A DNA stretch of 30,148 nucleotides, taken from the NCBI GenBank assembly GCA_910586715.1, contig CAJUJG010000043.1, positions 1-30,148 of the forward strand. The letters run 5' to 3'. The position numbers and the translations under genes are program-made. The DNA comes from an uncultured Lachnospiraceae bacterium (GTDB lineage Bacteria > Bacillota > Clostridia > Lachnospirales > Lachnospiraceae). The notes beneath the pieces were generated by a model. That model worked only from the letters and a program-made list of their open reading frames with translations. It did not search any database and was not told the DNA's origin. This document shows positions 8,249 to 16,753 of this stretch, one piece after another (position 1 is the stretch's first letter; every line of letters starts with the position of its first letter).

Positions 8249-9055
8249 GCTTGCCTTCGTTTGGTTTGATCGAGAACGTATGTTCTCTAGCTTATCCGTT
8301 ACATATTCTCTCATTTTTTTGCGTATTTCTTCAAACTGTCTGTTTGTCTGTGCAAGCTCCGAATGAAAATCCATCAGCTTTTCCAAGTATCCCTGCTCAT
8401 ACATAATTTTGGTACTCACCGGATAAACCAGCTCGTACACAAGCGAGATATGTCCGACTACATTGTCTACGGGCGTTTTTTTGAGTGCGCGCAGTACGGC
8501 ATGTTCCTCGAAAAATGCCTGCATGACTTCCGGCGTGACGGTGCAGTTTTTGAGCTCCTGCGTTGTTACGTTATAGATTTCCTCAAGCGGGAACAGAATA
8601 TTTACTTTTAAAATGTCAATTTTATCCGCGTCGCGCAGTAGGTCTGCAAATTTCCTTTCCCGCGCGGTGTAGGTTTCGGGAACGCGGTAAGCGCTGTGAC
8701 AGCGGACTGCCTTTTCAAGGAGAATGTCCTCAGTATCGTCGTCAATATAGTCTCTGATTTTATTTTCACCAAACAGAATATCCGCCCCGAACCCGGCGTG
8801 GTCGATAGACTGCGCATCGACAAACGTGCCGTAACGTCTAAGTTGTTCAAACCGTCCGACGTCGTGCAACAATCCTGTGAGCCATGCAATTTCTACTTCG
8901 TCTTCTCCGAAGCCGGAAGCCTTTGCAATTTGTTCACAAAGATCGCATACCCTGTGGGTATGCTCTATTTTGAGCCTGACTTTTTCGTTGGTTATGTCAT
9001 AATTTTTTACATACGCGCTGAAGGCATCTGATGCTTTTTGTCTGTCGATTTTCAT
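8243..9055 (-). CDS. HD domain phosphohydrolase
   Basis: 270 residues. The HD signature is complete: H32/H34 (IEHTHRVCDLC), HD at 64-65 (LTGLLHDVGRFEQ), a further His in IDHAGFGADILF and Asp in LLRDADKIDIL near residue 147. These residues bind a divalent metal pair; family members hydrolyse phosphate esters, nucleotides or cyclic nucleotides. The substrate is not evident. The start ATGAAAATCGAC follows AATGAGGAATAATA. The gene lies downstream of tRNA-Gln, separated by the tRNA terminator, and its stop lies inside the MATE leader. Confidence 0.87.
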   Translation of the reverse strand: MKIDRQKASDAFSAYVKNYDITNEKVRLKIEHTHRVCDLCEQIAKASGFGEDEVEIAWLTGLLHDVGRFEQLRRYGTFVDAQSIDHAGFGADILFGENKIRDYIDDDTEDILLEKAVRCHSAYRVPETYTARERKFADLLRDADKIDILKVNILFPLEEIYNVTTQELKNCTVTPEVMQAFFEEHAVLRALKKTPVDNVVGHISLVYELVYPVSTKIMYEQGYLEKLMDFHSELAQTNRQFEEIRKKMREYVTDKLENIRSRSNQTKASG

Positions 9056-9111
9056 TATTATTCCTCATTCTTACCAAAATCTGCAATTTTCGCTATATTG
9101 CCAAAATAAAA

Positions 9112-9133
9112 GTCAATAGCATGTACTATTGAC
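9112..9133 (-). terminator. Terminator after tRNA-Gln
   Basis: Perfect 8-bp stem GTCAATAG/CTATTGAC with 6-nt loop, followed on the minus strand by TTTTATTTT. Confidence 0.8.
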
Positions 9134-9141
9134 CTTTAAAG

Positions 9142-9213
9142 CAGCGCTACAAGGATTCGAACCTTGAAATGACGGAGTCAGAGTCCGTTGCCTTACCGTT
9201 TGGCGATAGCGCT
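9142..9213 (-). tRNA. tRNA-Gln (anticodon CUG)
   Basis: 72-nt cloverleaf on the minus strand. Acceptor arms AGCGCTA and TAGCGCT are followed by discriminator G. The D arm contains CCAAACGGTAAGG. The anticodon stem ACGGA/TCCGT encloses the loop CTCTGAC, anticodon CTG. The T arm is CAAGG-TTCGAAT-CCTTG. The terminal CCA is not encoded. It has its own promoter (9252-9280) and terminator (9112-9133). Confidence 0.93.
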
Positions 9214-9251
9214 ATATGTGATTTTAGGTGCTTGTGTTCAGCACGTTATTT

Positions 9252-9280
9252 AGTATATAACATCTTTAGAAAAAATGCAA
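9252..9280 (-). promoter_or_regulatory. Promoter of tRNA-Gln
   Basis: TTGCAT (9275-9280), exactly 17 nt, then TATACT (9252-9257) on the minus strand, about 40 nt before the mature tRNA. Confidence 0.75.
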
Positions 9281-9380
9281 GTGTTTTTTTACTTTATTTG
9301 CCTTTATTTGCTCAAAATTTCATTGAAAGGGGTTTTTCCTCCGCTTCGCACTATATAAATAGAAATGACCTCCCAGAAAA

Positions 9381-9413
9381 AGAAAGGGCATCTTTTTCCA
9401 AGACGCCCTTTCT
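9381..9413 (-). terminator. Terminator of glnN
   Basis: AGAAAGGGC (9381-9389) pairs perfectly with GCCCTTTCT (9405-9413), with T-rich tails on both sides. In the glnN direction the stem ends in CTTTCTTTTTC. It lies 18 nt after the glnN stop. Confidence 0.85.
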
Positions 9414-9430
9414 ATTTTTGCATTGCTCAA

Positions 9431-11542
9431 TTATACCTCGAACATTAAATCTCCATATGTAGGAATCGGCCATATTGTGCCGTCTACTATCATTTCGAGC
9501 TTGTCGACCGGCTCGCGGAGTGCGTCCATTGCTTCTCTTACGGTATCTTTGTAGTAGAATGCCTGCGCCTTTACGTCTTCCATCGACGACGCTTTTGCCT
9601 CCACTTCTTTTAAGGTATTAAGCGCTTTCTTCGCCTCTGCGAGAAGTCCGTCCACCTCATTCAGCACTTCGATCTGCGCCGCTGCGGTAGCGCCTGCCTC
9701 TTTCACTGCAATAATGGAATTTGCCAAATCTCCTGCATATGATGCCACTGCCGGAAGAATATCTTTTCCTGCCATGTCAATCATTGTAAGCGCCTCGATG
9801 TTGATTGTCTTTGCATAAGTCTCATAGATAATCTCCTCGCGCGACTCAAGTTCAACCTTTGTAAAAATGTTAAACTTCTCAAACAAATCAACTGCCTTCT
9901 TTGTCGTGAGCGTCGATGCCGCCTCAACCATTGACTTAATATTCGGAAGCCCTCTTCTCTTTGCCTCGGCAACCCATTCCTCCGAATAACCGTTGCCGTT
10001 GAAGATAATTCTCTGATGCTTTGTCATGTATTCCTTAATCAAATCATGTATCGCGATTTCTTTATCAGGCGCGCTCTCAATTCTGTCAGCCGCCTCACAG
10101 AACGCCTCCGCTACAATCGCATTCAGCGTTGTATTCGGGCTTGCAATCGAGTCTGCCGAGCCGACCATACGGAATTCAAATTTATTTCCGGTAAATGCAA
10201 AGGGCGATGTTCTGTTTCGGTCCGTCGCATCCTTTTCAAAGTCAGGCAGTGTCGATACACCCGTCTCAAGCTTTCCGCCTTTCTTAATCTTTGCCGCGTC
10301 ACCTGTCTCCACAAGCTGCCTTACCACATCCTCAAGCTGGTCGCCAAGGAAAATAGAGATAATTGCAGGCGGCGCCTCGTTTGCTCCAAGTCTGTGGTCG
10401 TTTCCGACATCCGACGCCGACTGACGCAGCAAATCCGCATGCGTGTCAACCGCTTTCATGATACATGCAAGCACCAGCAAGAAACGTACGTTCTTGTTTG
10501 GCGTATTGCCCGGCTCAAGCAGGTTCACGCCGCTGTCCGTCGTAATTGACCAGTTATCATGCTTACCGGAACCGTTTACCCCCTTATACGGCTTTTCATG
10601 CAGCAGACATCTGAGGTCGTGCTTATAAGCAACACGCTTCATCGTTTCCATAACAAGCTGGTTGTGATCCACCGCAATGTTTGCCGTCTCGTAAATCGGA
10701 GCCAGCTCATGCTGCGCCGGCGCAACCTCGTTGTGCTGCGTTTTCGCCGTCACGCCGAGCTTCCAAAGCTCCACATTTAAATCCCTCATATATGCACCGA
10801 CGCGCTCCTTGATTACGCCGAAGTAGTGATCCTCCATCTCCTGTCCTTTCGGAGGAAGCGCGCCAAAAAGCGTCCGTCCGGCAAACATCAAATCTTTTCT
10901 TTGCATATAAAGGTCTTTATCCACAAGGAAATACTCCTGTTCAGGACCTACCGAAGCGGTTACCTTTGTCGCCTCCGTATCTCCAAACAGCCGTACAATA
11001 CGCAGCGCCTGCTCACTCAGCGCCTCCATCGAACGCAGCAGCGGCGTCTTTTTATCAAGCGCCTCACCTGTGTAGGAACAGAATGCCGTGGGAATGCAAA
11101 GGATTGTACCGCAGCCCGATTCCTTTAAAAACGCAGGAGACGTAATATCCCATGCCGTGTATCCTCTTGCCTCGAACGTCGCCCGAAGTCCTCCTGACGG
11201 GAAAGATGATGCGTCCGGCTCACCTTTAATCAACTCTTTGCCGGAAAACTCCATCAGCATTTTTCCATCGTCATCCGGATGTGACACAAAGGAGTCGTGT
11301 TTCTCCGCGGTGATGCCGGTAAGCGGCTGGAACCAGTGTGTATAATGTGTTGCGCCGTTCTCGACCGCCCAATCCTTCATTGCCTTTGCCACAACATCAG
11401 CCGTAGCCATTGACAGTTCTCCGCCCTGCTCCATGACTCTTCTGACTTCCTGAAATACCTTTTTCGGAAGCCGTTCTTTCATCTTTGTAATGGTAAAAAC
11501 CTTTTCCCCAAAGATACTTTCCACATTCAATAACTCACTCAT
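9431..11542 (-). CDS. glnN: Glutamine synthetase type III
   Basis: 703 residues, the typical length of the dodecameric GSIII family and much longer than GSI (about 450). It makes glutamine from glutamate, ammonia and ATP. Visible marks include an N-terminal GSIII region (VFTITKMKERLPKKVFQEV), the catalytic stretch ATVSVGPEQEY-like SVGPEQEYFLVDKDLY, HNEVAPAQHELAPIYE and NGSGKHDNWSI with the Mg/ATP ligands, and DVGNDHRLGANEAPPAI. The start MSELLNVESIFG follows AAGGAGG; an in-frame ATG 24 nt upstream has no ribosome site and is rejected. It is monocistronic, with its own terminator and a long leader containing a hairpin (11635-11672), which suggests nitrogen-dependent control. Confidence 0.96.
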   Translation of the reverse strand: MSELLNVESIFGEKVFTITKMKERLPKKVFQEVRRVMEQGGELSMATADVVAKAMKDWAVENGATHYTHWFQPLTGITAEKHDSFVSHPDDDGKMLMEFSGKELIKGEPDASSFPSGGLRATFEARGYTAWDITSPAFLKESGCGTILCIPTAFCSYTGEALDKKTPLLRSMEALSEQALRIVRLFGDTEATKVTASVGPEQEYFLVDKDLYMQRKDLMFAGRTLFGALPPKGQEMEDHYFGVIKERVGAYMRDLNVELWKLGVTAKTQHNEVAPAQHELAPIYETANIAVDHNQLVMETMKRVAYKHDLRCLLHEKPYKGVNGSGKHDNWSITTDSGVNLLEPGNTPNKNVRFLLVLACIMKAVDTHADLLRQSASDVGNDHRLGANEAPPAIISIFLGDQLEDVVRQLVETGDAAKIKKGGKLETGVSTLPDFEKDATDRNRTSPFAFTGNKFEFRMVGSADSIASPNTTLNAIVAEAFCEAADRIESAPDKEIAIHDLIKEYMTKHQRIIFNGNGYSEEWVAEAKRRGLPNIKSMVEAASTLTTKKAVDLFEKFNIFTKVELESREEIIYETYAKTINIEALTMIDMAGKDILPAVASYAGDLANSIIAVKEAGATAAAQIEVLNEVDGLLAEAKKALNTLKEVEAKASSMEDVKAQAFYYKDTVREAMDALREPVDKLEMIVDGTIWPIPTYGDLMFEV

Positions 11543-11566
11543 AATTTTCCTCCTTATATCCAACAT

Positions 11567-11898
11567 GCCCCACTGTGGTTTATGCGCCGAAGCATGTTTT
11601 CTGTGCGTTATAATAGTTCTTATTTATAAAAAAAATGTTCCAAAAAAAAGATAGTATTCTTTTTTGGAACATCTTCGTTCGCGGTGTCTTTTATATAAAA
11701 TTTTGAATCTCGATTCCATACGGTAAATCATTTATCTTGCTTTCTATAAAATAATATATCTATTCTAAAAAATCAAGACTTTTGCAAAAATTTTCATTGT
11801 ATTTCCGCTTATTTCTGCATATTGTATAATTTTTATATGAATGGAAGTTTATTTTTGTGGAAATATGCCACTTTACAATTTTTTGACAATCCCGCCTC
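11567..11898. other. 332-nt intergenic region / glnN leader
   Basis: AT-rich region between the trhP stop and glnN. On the minus strand it holds a plausible promoter (TTGATT, 17 nt, TATTTT, around 11750-11780), then GAAC-GAAGAT-GTTC, which overlaps the 5' arm of the terminator-like hairpin at 11635-11672, then about 90 nt to the glnN start. No ORF of note was seen. Confidence 0.5.
11635..11672 (-). terminator. Terminator-like hairpin in the glnN leader
   Basis: 13-bp perfect arms ATGTTCCAAAAAA (11635-11647) and TTTTTTGGAACAT (11660-11672). On the minus strand the 3' arm runs into TTTTTTTATAAA, as in an intrinsic terminator. It may end trhP transcripts, or act as an attenuator for glnN, since it sits 93 nt before the glnN start. 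Confidence 0.6.
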
Positions 11899-13152
11899 TC
11901 AATCAGCGTTCTTTCCGGCTTCCGTCCTCATTATATCGTATTTTTCAACTTGCTCGCTCAGTTTTGCATATAACACCTGTTTTGAATGCGGACAGCTCTC
12001 GACCGCCTCACCGTCCTCATTATACATCGAAAGCACCTTTGCACTGACATTCCTTCCGTCCGGCTTCATAATTTCTATCACATCGCCCACGCAAAATTTG
12101 TTCTTCTGCTCAAACTTCGCAAAGCCCCTCTCGTCAACTAAATCGACCATTCCCAAATAAACGGACTCATTGACATACGTATTACTGTCATAAATCTGCG
12201 TGTTTTCATCCGGCTTTCCAAAATAAAATCCCGTAGTAAACTGCCTGTAAGTGCACTTTGCAATCTCCGCTCTGTACCACTCCATGTTTGCACGATATTT
12301 TTCCTCTGACTCAAAAAAGTCGTCAATCGCCTTTCTGTACGTGCGCGCCACACACGCCACATACAGCGCGGTTTTCATGCGCCCCTCAATCTTAAAGCTG
12401 TCAATCCCCGCCGCAACGATTTCCGGAACATGCTCAATCATGCACAAATCCTTCGAGTTAAAAATATACGTCCCCCGCTCGTTCTCATACACCGGAAAAT
12501 ATTCTCCCGGACGCTGTTCCTCCACAACGGCGTATTTCCAACGGCACGGATGCGTACACGCGCCGCGGTTTGCGTCCCTGCCCGTAAAATAACTCGACAA
12601 AAGACAGCGCCCCGAGTACGAAATACACATTGCGCCGTGTATAAAACTCTCAATTTCCATCTCCTGCGGAATATTATCCCTGATCTGCCTGATTTCCGCA
12701 AGCGACAATTCGCGTGCCGACACGACGCGTTTTGCGCCCTGCTGCCACCAAAACCGGTACGTTTGGTAATTCGTGTTGTTCGCCTGCGTCGAAATATGGA
12801 TTTCAATTTCGGGGCAAATCTCCTTTGCAATCATAAACATCCCCGGGTCGGAAATAATCAACGCGTCCGGCTTTAATGCTTTCAGTTCCTCAAAATACCT
12901 GCGTGCACCCTCCAAATCCCCGTTGTGCGCAAGAATATTCGCAGTCACATACACCTTTACATTGTGTGCATGCGCGAACGCAATCCCCTCCGCCATATCT
13001 TCCGGCGAAAAGTTCTTCGCTTTTGCGCGCAGTCCAAATGCCTCTCCTCCGATATAAACGGCATCCGCTCCGAATATCACGGCAGTCTTTAAAACCTCCA
13101 GGCTGCTCGCCGGCACCAAAAGCTCCGGTTTTCCTTCTCTTTTATTGTTCAT
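11899..13152 (-). CDS. trhP: U32 family tRNA 5-hydroxyuridine synthesis protein
   Basis: 417 residues. The N-terminal TIM-barrel start ELLVPASSLEVLKTAVIFGADAVYIGG and the U32 signature ESFIHGAMCISYSGRC (about 170-185), followed by GACTHPCRWKY with further Cys residues, place it in the U32 family. The TrhP/YrrO branch works with prephenate-dependent hydroxylation of tRNA uridine 34 to ho5U and is thought to carry an Fe-S cluster. The gene overlaps the upstream trmR by 11 nt; TrmR methylates the product (ho5U to mo5U), so the two act in sequence. Older names call it a peptidase or collagenase, which the context does not support. Confidence 0.88.
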   Translation of the reverse strand: MNNKREGKPELLVPASSLEVLKTAVIFGADAVYIGGEAFGLRAKAKNFSPEDMAEGIAFAHAHNVKVYVTANILAHNGDLEGARRYFEELKALKPDALIISDPGMFMIAKEICPEIEIHISTQANNTNYQTYRFWWQQGAKRVVSARELSLAEIRQIRDNIPQEMEIESFIHGAMCISYSGRCLLSSYFTGRDANRGACTHPCRWKYAVVEEQRPGEYFPVYENERGTYIFNSKDLCMIEHVPEIVAAGIDSFKIEGRMKTALYVACVARTYRKAIDDFFESEEKYRANMEWYRAEIAKCTYRQFTTGFYFGKPDENTQIYDSNTYVNESVYLGMVDLVDERGFAKFEQKNKFCVGDVIEIMKPDGRNVSAKVLSMYNEDGEAVESCPHSKQVLYAKLSEQVEKYDIMRTEAGKNAD

Positions 13153-13810
13153 CCTTTTCCTCCATTTGGCGACGAACGGAAAGCGTCACACCGTCCGCAA
13201 TCGGCAGAATCATCGTTTCCAACGTGTCATTGTGCGTCAACGCATAAAGGTATTCCCGCATACGATTGTGAATTGTACGGTTCCTTCGCGTTACCGCATA
13301 CTTTGACTCCAGCAATTCGCCCTCCTGCAGAATATTGTCGGACACCAAAATCCCGCCCGGCGAAAGGAGACGCAGAATGTCAGGCAAAAAATGAATATAC
13401 TGCCCTTTTGCCGCATCCATGAAAATCAAATCATATCCCCCGTCGTCCGGCAGTCCGGAAAGAATTTCCACGGCATCCCCTTCAAGCAGCGTAATATCGT
13501 GCTCTTTTCCATATTGAATAAAATTCCCGCGCGCGATTGGTATCCGTTTTTCATACTTTTCAATCGTCGTAATATGACACCCTTTGGGTGCGTATTCACT
13601 CATAAATAACGCAGAAAAACCAATTGCCGTCCCCACCTCAAGAATACGCACGGGCTTTGCCCACGTAATCAACAGCCTTAACAGGCTCTGCATCTGAGGT
13701 CTGATAATCGGCACATTGGTTTCCAGCGAATACTGCTCCAATTCGTTTAAATAATCCGGCTTTTCCCTGTCAAAGGAGTGAATAAAAGTCAGCATTCTTT
13801 CGTCCGTCAC
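13142..13810 (-). CDS. trmR: tRNA 5-hydroxyuridine O-methyltransferase
   Basis: 222 residues, class I SAM O-methyltransferase of the Methyltransf_3 family. SAM loop ILEVGTAIGFSALFM near residue 55, acidic residue in TTIEKYEKR, metal-binding Asp in LIFMDAAKGQY (about 130) and SDNILQEGE. In Bacillus the orthologue YrrM/TrmR converts ho5U34 to mo5U34 in tRNAs reading NNU/NNA/NNG boxes. The adjacent trhP and the shared order with yrrL-yrrM-yrrN/O support this identity. It overlaps the mltG-like gene by 4 nt (ATGA-type), indicating translational coupling. Confidence 0.88.
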   Translation of the reverse strand: MTDERMLTFIHSFDREKPDYLNELEQYSLETNVPIIRPQMQSLLRLLITWAKPVRILEVGTAIGFSALFMSEYAPKGCHITTIEKYEKRIPIARGNFIQYGKEHDITLLEGDAVEILSGLPDDGGYDLIFMDAAKGQYIHFLPDILRLLSPGGILVSDNILQEGELLESKYAVTRRNRTIHNRMREYLYALTHNDTLETMILPIADGVTLSVRRQMEEKDEQ

Positions 13811-14190
13811 TCTTCTTCCTCCTCCTCGACATGGCAGAGCACTTCGAGCATTTCCTCGGAACTCATCGCCGTGCTCAGCTCATACGTACCCGGCTGTATC
13901 TTTCCCTTATAATCATCGGAAAGCTGCTCCTGAATAAAAAACACGTAGGAATTGTTTATCAGCCCTTTCTGCTCTAAAATCTTTGCCAGCTCTCTGCTGC
14001 TTTGTCCCTCCGAGACCACGACGCTGACAATCCTGCCCTCGCCCTCGCTCACAGGCATATCCGCAAACACCTGATACCCGAAATCGTATGCACCGACGGC
14101 AAGGCGGAACACAACAACAATAATTGCTACCGCCGCTGCCGTTTTAATAATCATGGCTGATATTGCTCCTAAAAGCTGTTTTGCGTTCAT
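13807..14190 (-). CDS. Truncated MltG-like membrane protein (N-terminal part only)
   Basis: 127 residues. Transmembrane helix about 11-33, then the extracellular LysM-like subdomain typical of the start of MltG/YceG (VSVVVSEGQSSRELAKILEQ, GLINNSYVFF, KIQPGTYELSTAMSSEEMLEVL). Full MltG is about 350-400 residues; the catalytic part with the active Glu is missing, and the ORF ends in an acidic EEEEEE tail, so this looks like a stable short form rather than an accident. It occupies exactly the yrrL (mltG) position between rnjA and trmR. A role in peptidoglycan binding or in partnering other synthases is an inference; it cannot cut glycan strands. A recurrent leader element precedes it. Confidence 0.8.
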   Translation of the reverse strand: MNAKQLLGAISAMIIKTAAAVAIIVVVFRLAVGAYDFGYQVFADMPVSEGEGRIVSVVVSEGQSSRELAKILEQKGLINNSYVFFIQEQLSDDYKGKIQPGTYELSTAMSSEEMLEVLCHVEEEEEE

Positions 14191-14244
14191 ATCAATAATT
14201 ATGCTCCTTTCAAAGCCCGCGAGTTTGGATTTCCAAATTCAACC
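14191..14244 (-). promoter_or_regulatory. Recurrent leader element before the mltG-like gene
   Basis: Directly after the rnjA stop, on the minus strand: GGTTGAA, hairpin TTTGG-AAAT-CCAAA, CTCGCGGGCTTTGAAAGGAG, then CATAATTATTGAT and the ATG. It shares the GGTTGAA start and the GCGGGCTTTGAAAGGAGCAT end with the other copies. Confidence 0.6.
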
Positions 14245-15918
14245 TTAAATCTCCATAATAATCGGTAATATCATGGGACGCCGCTTTGTCTTCTTCCACA
14301 CAAAATCACTCAGTGTATCCTTAATTGTTCCCTTAATTTTGCCCCAATCCGTGATATTTTTCTTTAAACAGCCCAGCACTGCCTTCTCAATAATCTTATG
14401 TGCCTCCTCCAAAAGCGCATCCGACTCCTTGACATACACAAATCCCCGCGACACAATATCCGGTCCCGCAAGAAGCTCACCCGTTGCGGAATCAAGCGAC
14501 AGCACCACAATCAGAATACCGTCCTCCGCAAGATGCTGACGGTCGCGTAAAACCACGTTTCCGACATCTCCTACGCCAAGTCCGTCCACAAGCACCGCCC
14601 CAACGGGAACCTTGTCCACAATCTGCGCACTCTCGCCGTCAAGCGCAAGCACATCACCCGACTGCAGAATAAACACCTCATCCTTTTCATAGCCAAGCTC
14701 CAGTGCAATTTTCGCCTGCGCCTTCAAATGCTTATACTCACCATGCACCGGAACCGCATATTTGGGTTTTGTCAACGTATAAATCAGTTTGATCTCTTCC
14801 TGACATGCATGTCCCGAAACATGCGTTTCCTGGAAAATGACGTCGGCGCCCTTTTTAAACAGCTCGTTAATCACCCGCGTGACTGCTTTCTCATTTCCCG
14901 GTATCGGGCTGGAAGAAAAGATTACCGTGTCGCCCTTTCCGATCGTAATCCGCTTGTGCATCCCGTTTGCCATACGGCTCAGTGCCGCCATACTTTCGCC
15001 CTGACTTCCCGTCGTAATAATAACGGTCTTGTCGCGCGGATAATTTTTCAGCCGTTCAATATCAATCAGCGTGTTGTCGGGAATGCTGATACGGTTTAAT
15101 CCTGACGCGGTTTCGATGATATTCACCATACTGCGTCCCTCCACGACAACCTTTCTGCCAAACTTGTAAGCCGTGTTGATAATCTGTTGTACCCTGTCAA
15201 CATTGGAGGCAAACGTCGCGATAATAATACGCGTCTTTTTGTGCTCCTCAAACAGCGTATCGAACACATGTCCAAGTTTTTTCTCGGACGGTGTAAAGCC
15301 TGCGCGCTCCGCATTAGTCGAGTCGCACATCAGCGCAAGCACGCCCTTTTTGCCAAGCTCCGCAAAGCGCTGTAAATCAATTGCATCACCGTAAACCGGC
15401 GTGTAATCCACCTTGAAGTCGCCTGTATGCACCACAACGCCCGCGGGCGAATAAATCGCAAGCGCCGCCGCGTCCACAATACTGTGATTTGTCTTAATAA
15501 ACTCAATCCGAAAGCATCCCAAATTAATATTCTGTCCGAATTTTACAACTTTTCTGCGCACGTTATGAATAAGATTGTGCTCTTCCAGTTTATTTTCAAT
15601 AATGCCCATTGTAAGCTTTGTCGCATAAACCGGCACATTCAGTTCCCGCAGCACATACGGAAGCGCCCCGATATGATCCTCGTGCCCGTGTGTAATCACG
15701 AACCCCTTTACCTTATCATGATTGTTCTTAAGATACGTAATATCAGGTATAACCAAGTCCACTCCAAGCATATCGTCCGCCGGGAAACTCAGACCGCAGT
15801 CCACCACAACAATACTGTCTTCATACTCAAAGGCAGTAATGTTCATTCCAATCTGCTCAAGCCCTCCCAAAGGGATAACCTTGAGCTTTGCCGTATTTTG
15901 TTTTTTGTTCTGTTTCAA
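14245..15918 (-). CDS. rnjA: Ribonuclease J
   Basis: 557 residues, the usual RNase J length. Beta-CASP metallo-beta-lactamase core with the metal motif ITHGHEDHIGALPYVL (about residue 75), a second His/Asp set in VHTGDFKVD, and the beta-CASP stretch with GSQGE (residue about 310) and HVSGHACQEE. The C-terminal dimer/KH-like part ends at MILPIIMEI. It degrades and matures RNA by 5' exonuclease and endonuclease activity. The start is a TTG, chosen because AGGAGG lies 6 nt before it. It sits inside the ireB-to-trhP gene string, where Bacillus lacks it. The gap of 108 nt from DUF1292 carries one bulged hairpin but no clear promoter. Confidence 0.96.
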   Translation of the reverse strand: MKQNKKQNTAKLKVIPLGGLEQIGMNITAFEYEDSIVVVDCGLSFPADDMLGVDLVIPDITYLKNNHDKVKGFVITHGHEDHIGALPYVLRELNVPVYATKLTMGIIENKLEEHNLIHNVRRKVVKFGQNINLGCFRIEFIKTNHSIVDAAALAIYSPAGVVVHTGDFKVDYTPVYGDAIDLQRFAELGKKGVLALMCDSTNAERAGFTPSEKKLGHVFDTLFEEHKKTRIIIATFASNVDRVQQIINTAYKFGRKVVVEGRSMVNIIETASGLNRISIPDNTLIDIERLKNYPRDKTVIITTGSQGESMAALSRMANGMHKRITIGKGDTVIFSSSPIPGNEKAVTRVINELFKKGADVIFQETHVSGHACQEEIKLIYTLTKPKYAVPVHGEYKHLKAQAKIALELGYEKDEVFILQSGDVLALDGESAQIVDKVPVGAVLVDGLGVGDVGNVVLRDRQHLAEDGILIVVLSLDSATGELLAGPDIVSRGFVYVKESDALLEEAHKIIEKAVLGCLKKNITDWGKIKGTIKDTLSDFVWKKTKRRPMILPIIMEI

Positions 15919-16026
15919 ATCTAACCTCCTGAATAAAATGTAATTTCCGCTCTTAAACCGATTTTTAGACAGTGCAGTGTACCGCCGATATTAGAAAAAC
16001 AGGTTTGCCTAATTATCAATGGTATA

Positions 16027-16284
16027 CTACACGAGATCAATGTCATCCAGCATACTTTCAAAAACGCCCGATACCGCCGCAAATTCATTGTCATCCTCAA
16101 CAATACGATAAACCTGCTCTTCGCTCTCCTCACCGGATTCCGCCTTTAAAATGTAAGCCTCTCCATCTTCACCGTCTTCTGCATCTGTTACTAAAATATA
16201 ATTCACCCCGCCGATCACGGTCTGCTCCAGCACATAAAAATCTACCGCAGCCTCACCGTCCGGCATAAAGGTAATCTTCTCCAT
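16027..16284 (-). CDS. DUF1292 family small acidic protein (YrzB-like)
   Basis: 85 residues, strongly acidic. Begins MEKITFMPDGEAAVDFYVLEQ, continues with ILVTDAEDGEDGEAYILK and ends in a variable acidic tail. These are DUF1292 marks; the protein follows RuvX in many Firmicutes and has no known activity. The start is chosen at the Met after GGAGG (12 nt) rather than an upstream in-frame ATG lying against the ruvX stop. Confidence 0.85.
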   Translation of the reverse strand: MEKITFMPDGEAAVDFYVLEQTVIGGVNYILVTDAEDGEDGEAYILKAESGEESEEQVYRIVEDDNEFAAVSGVFESMLDDIDLV

Positions 16285-16315
16285 AAGCCGTACCAACCTC
16301 CACACAGTTGCCAAT

Positions 16316-16741
16316 TTATCTGTTTTTCAAGTAATCCAAATATCCCTGCAAAATAAAAACCGCCGCTATTCTGTCAACGTGCTCTTTTCGCTCCTCACGT
16401 CTTATACCGGCTTCTATCATCGCTTTATCTGCTGCCACCGTAGTCAAACGCTCATCCCACAATTGTACACTCAATCCAGTCCTTCTCTCAAGCATCTCCT
16501 TGAACTCCTGTGTCTTTTGGGCGCGCTCTCCCAACGTGTCATTCATGTTTTTCGGATACCCGAGCACAAGCTCGTCCACCTCATACTCAACGATTAGTTC
16601 CTCAATGCGCGCCAATGTCTGACGAAGTTTGTTCTCAGACTTCCTGCGCACAATTTCCAGCCCCTGCGCCGTAATCAGCAAGGGATCGCTCACTGCTACT
16701 CCTACAGTTTTTGCGCCAAAGTCCAACCCCATTTTTCTCAT
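16316..16741 (-). CDS. ruvX: RuvX/YqgF family RNase H-fold nuclease
   Basis: 141 residues. RNase H-like start MGLDFGAKTVGVAVSDPL carrying the first catalytic Asp, then ELVLGYPKNMNDTLGERA and LWDERLTTVAADKAM, and a closing Asp in VDRIAAVFILQGYLD. Homologues process the 5' end of pre-16S rRNA and were also described as Holliday-junction resolvases. GGGGG lies before the start. It is 12 nt downstream of ireB, in the conserved ireB-ruvX-DUF1292 order. Confidence 0.92.
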   Translation of the reverse strand: MRKMGLDFGAKTVGVAVSDPLLITAQGLEIVRRKSENKLRQTLARIEELIVEYEVDELVLGYPKNMNDTLGERAQKTQEFKEMLERRTGLSVQLWDERLTTVAADKAMIEAGIRREERKEHVDRIAAVFILQGYLDYLKNR

Positions 16742-16753
16742 GTATATCCCCCG

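Noticed and set aside
10016..10549. 177-codon plus-strand ORF opposite glnN
   Set aside because: It lies wholly antisense to the well-conserved glutamine synthetase, is rich in Arg and Cys, and has no domain signature or convincing ribosome site.
14161..14190. mltG-like gene as a frameshifted pseudogene
   Set aside because: The short ORF ends in the 4-nt overlap with trmR and no catalytic MltG sequence was seen in other frames, so it reads as a short form, not a recent break.
15919..16026. Riboswitch before rnjA
   Set aside because: Only one bulged 8-bp stem was seen, with no known riboswitch core.
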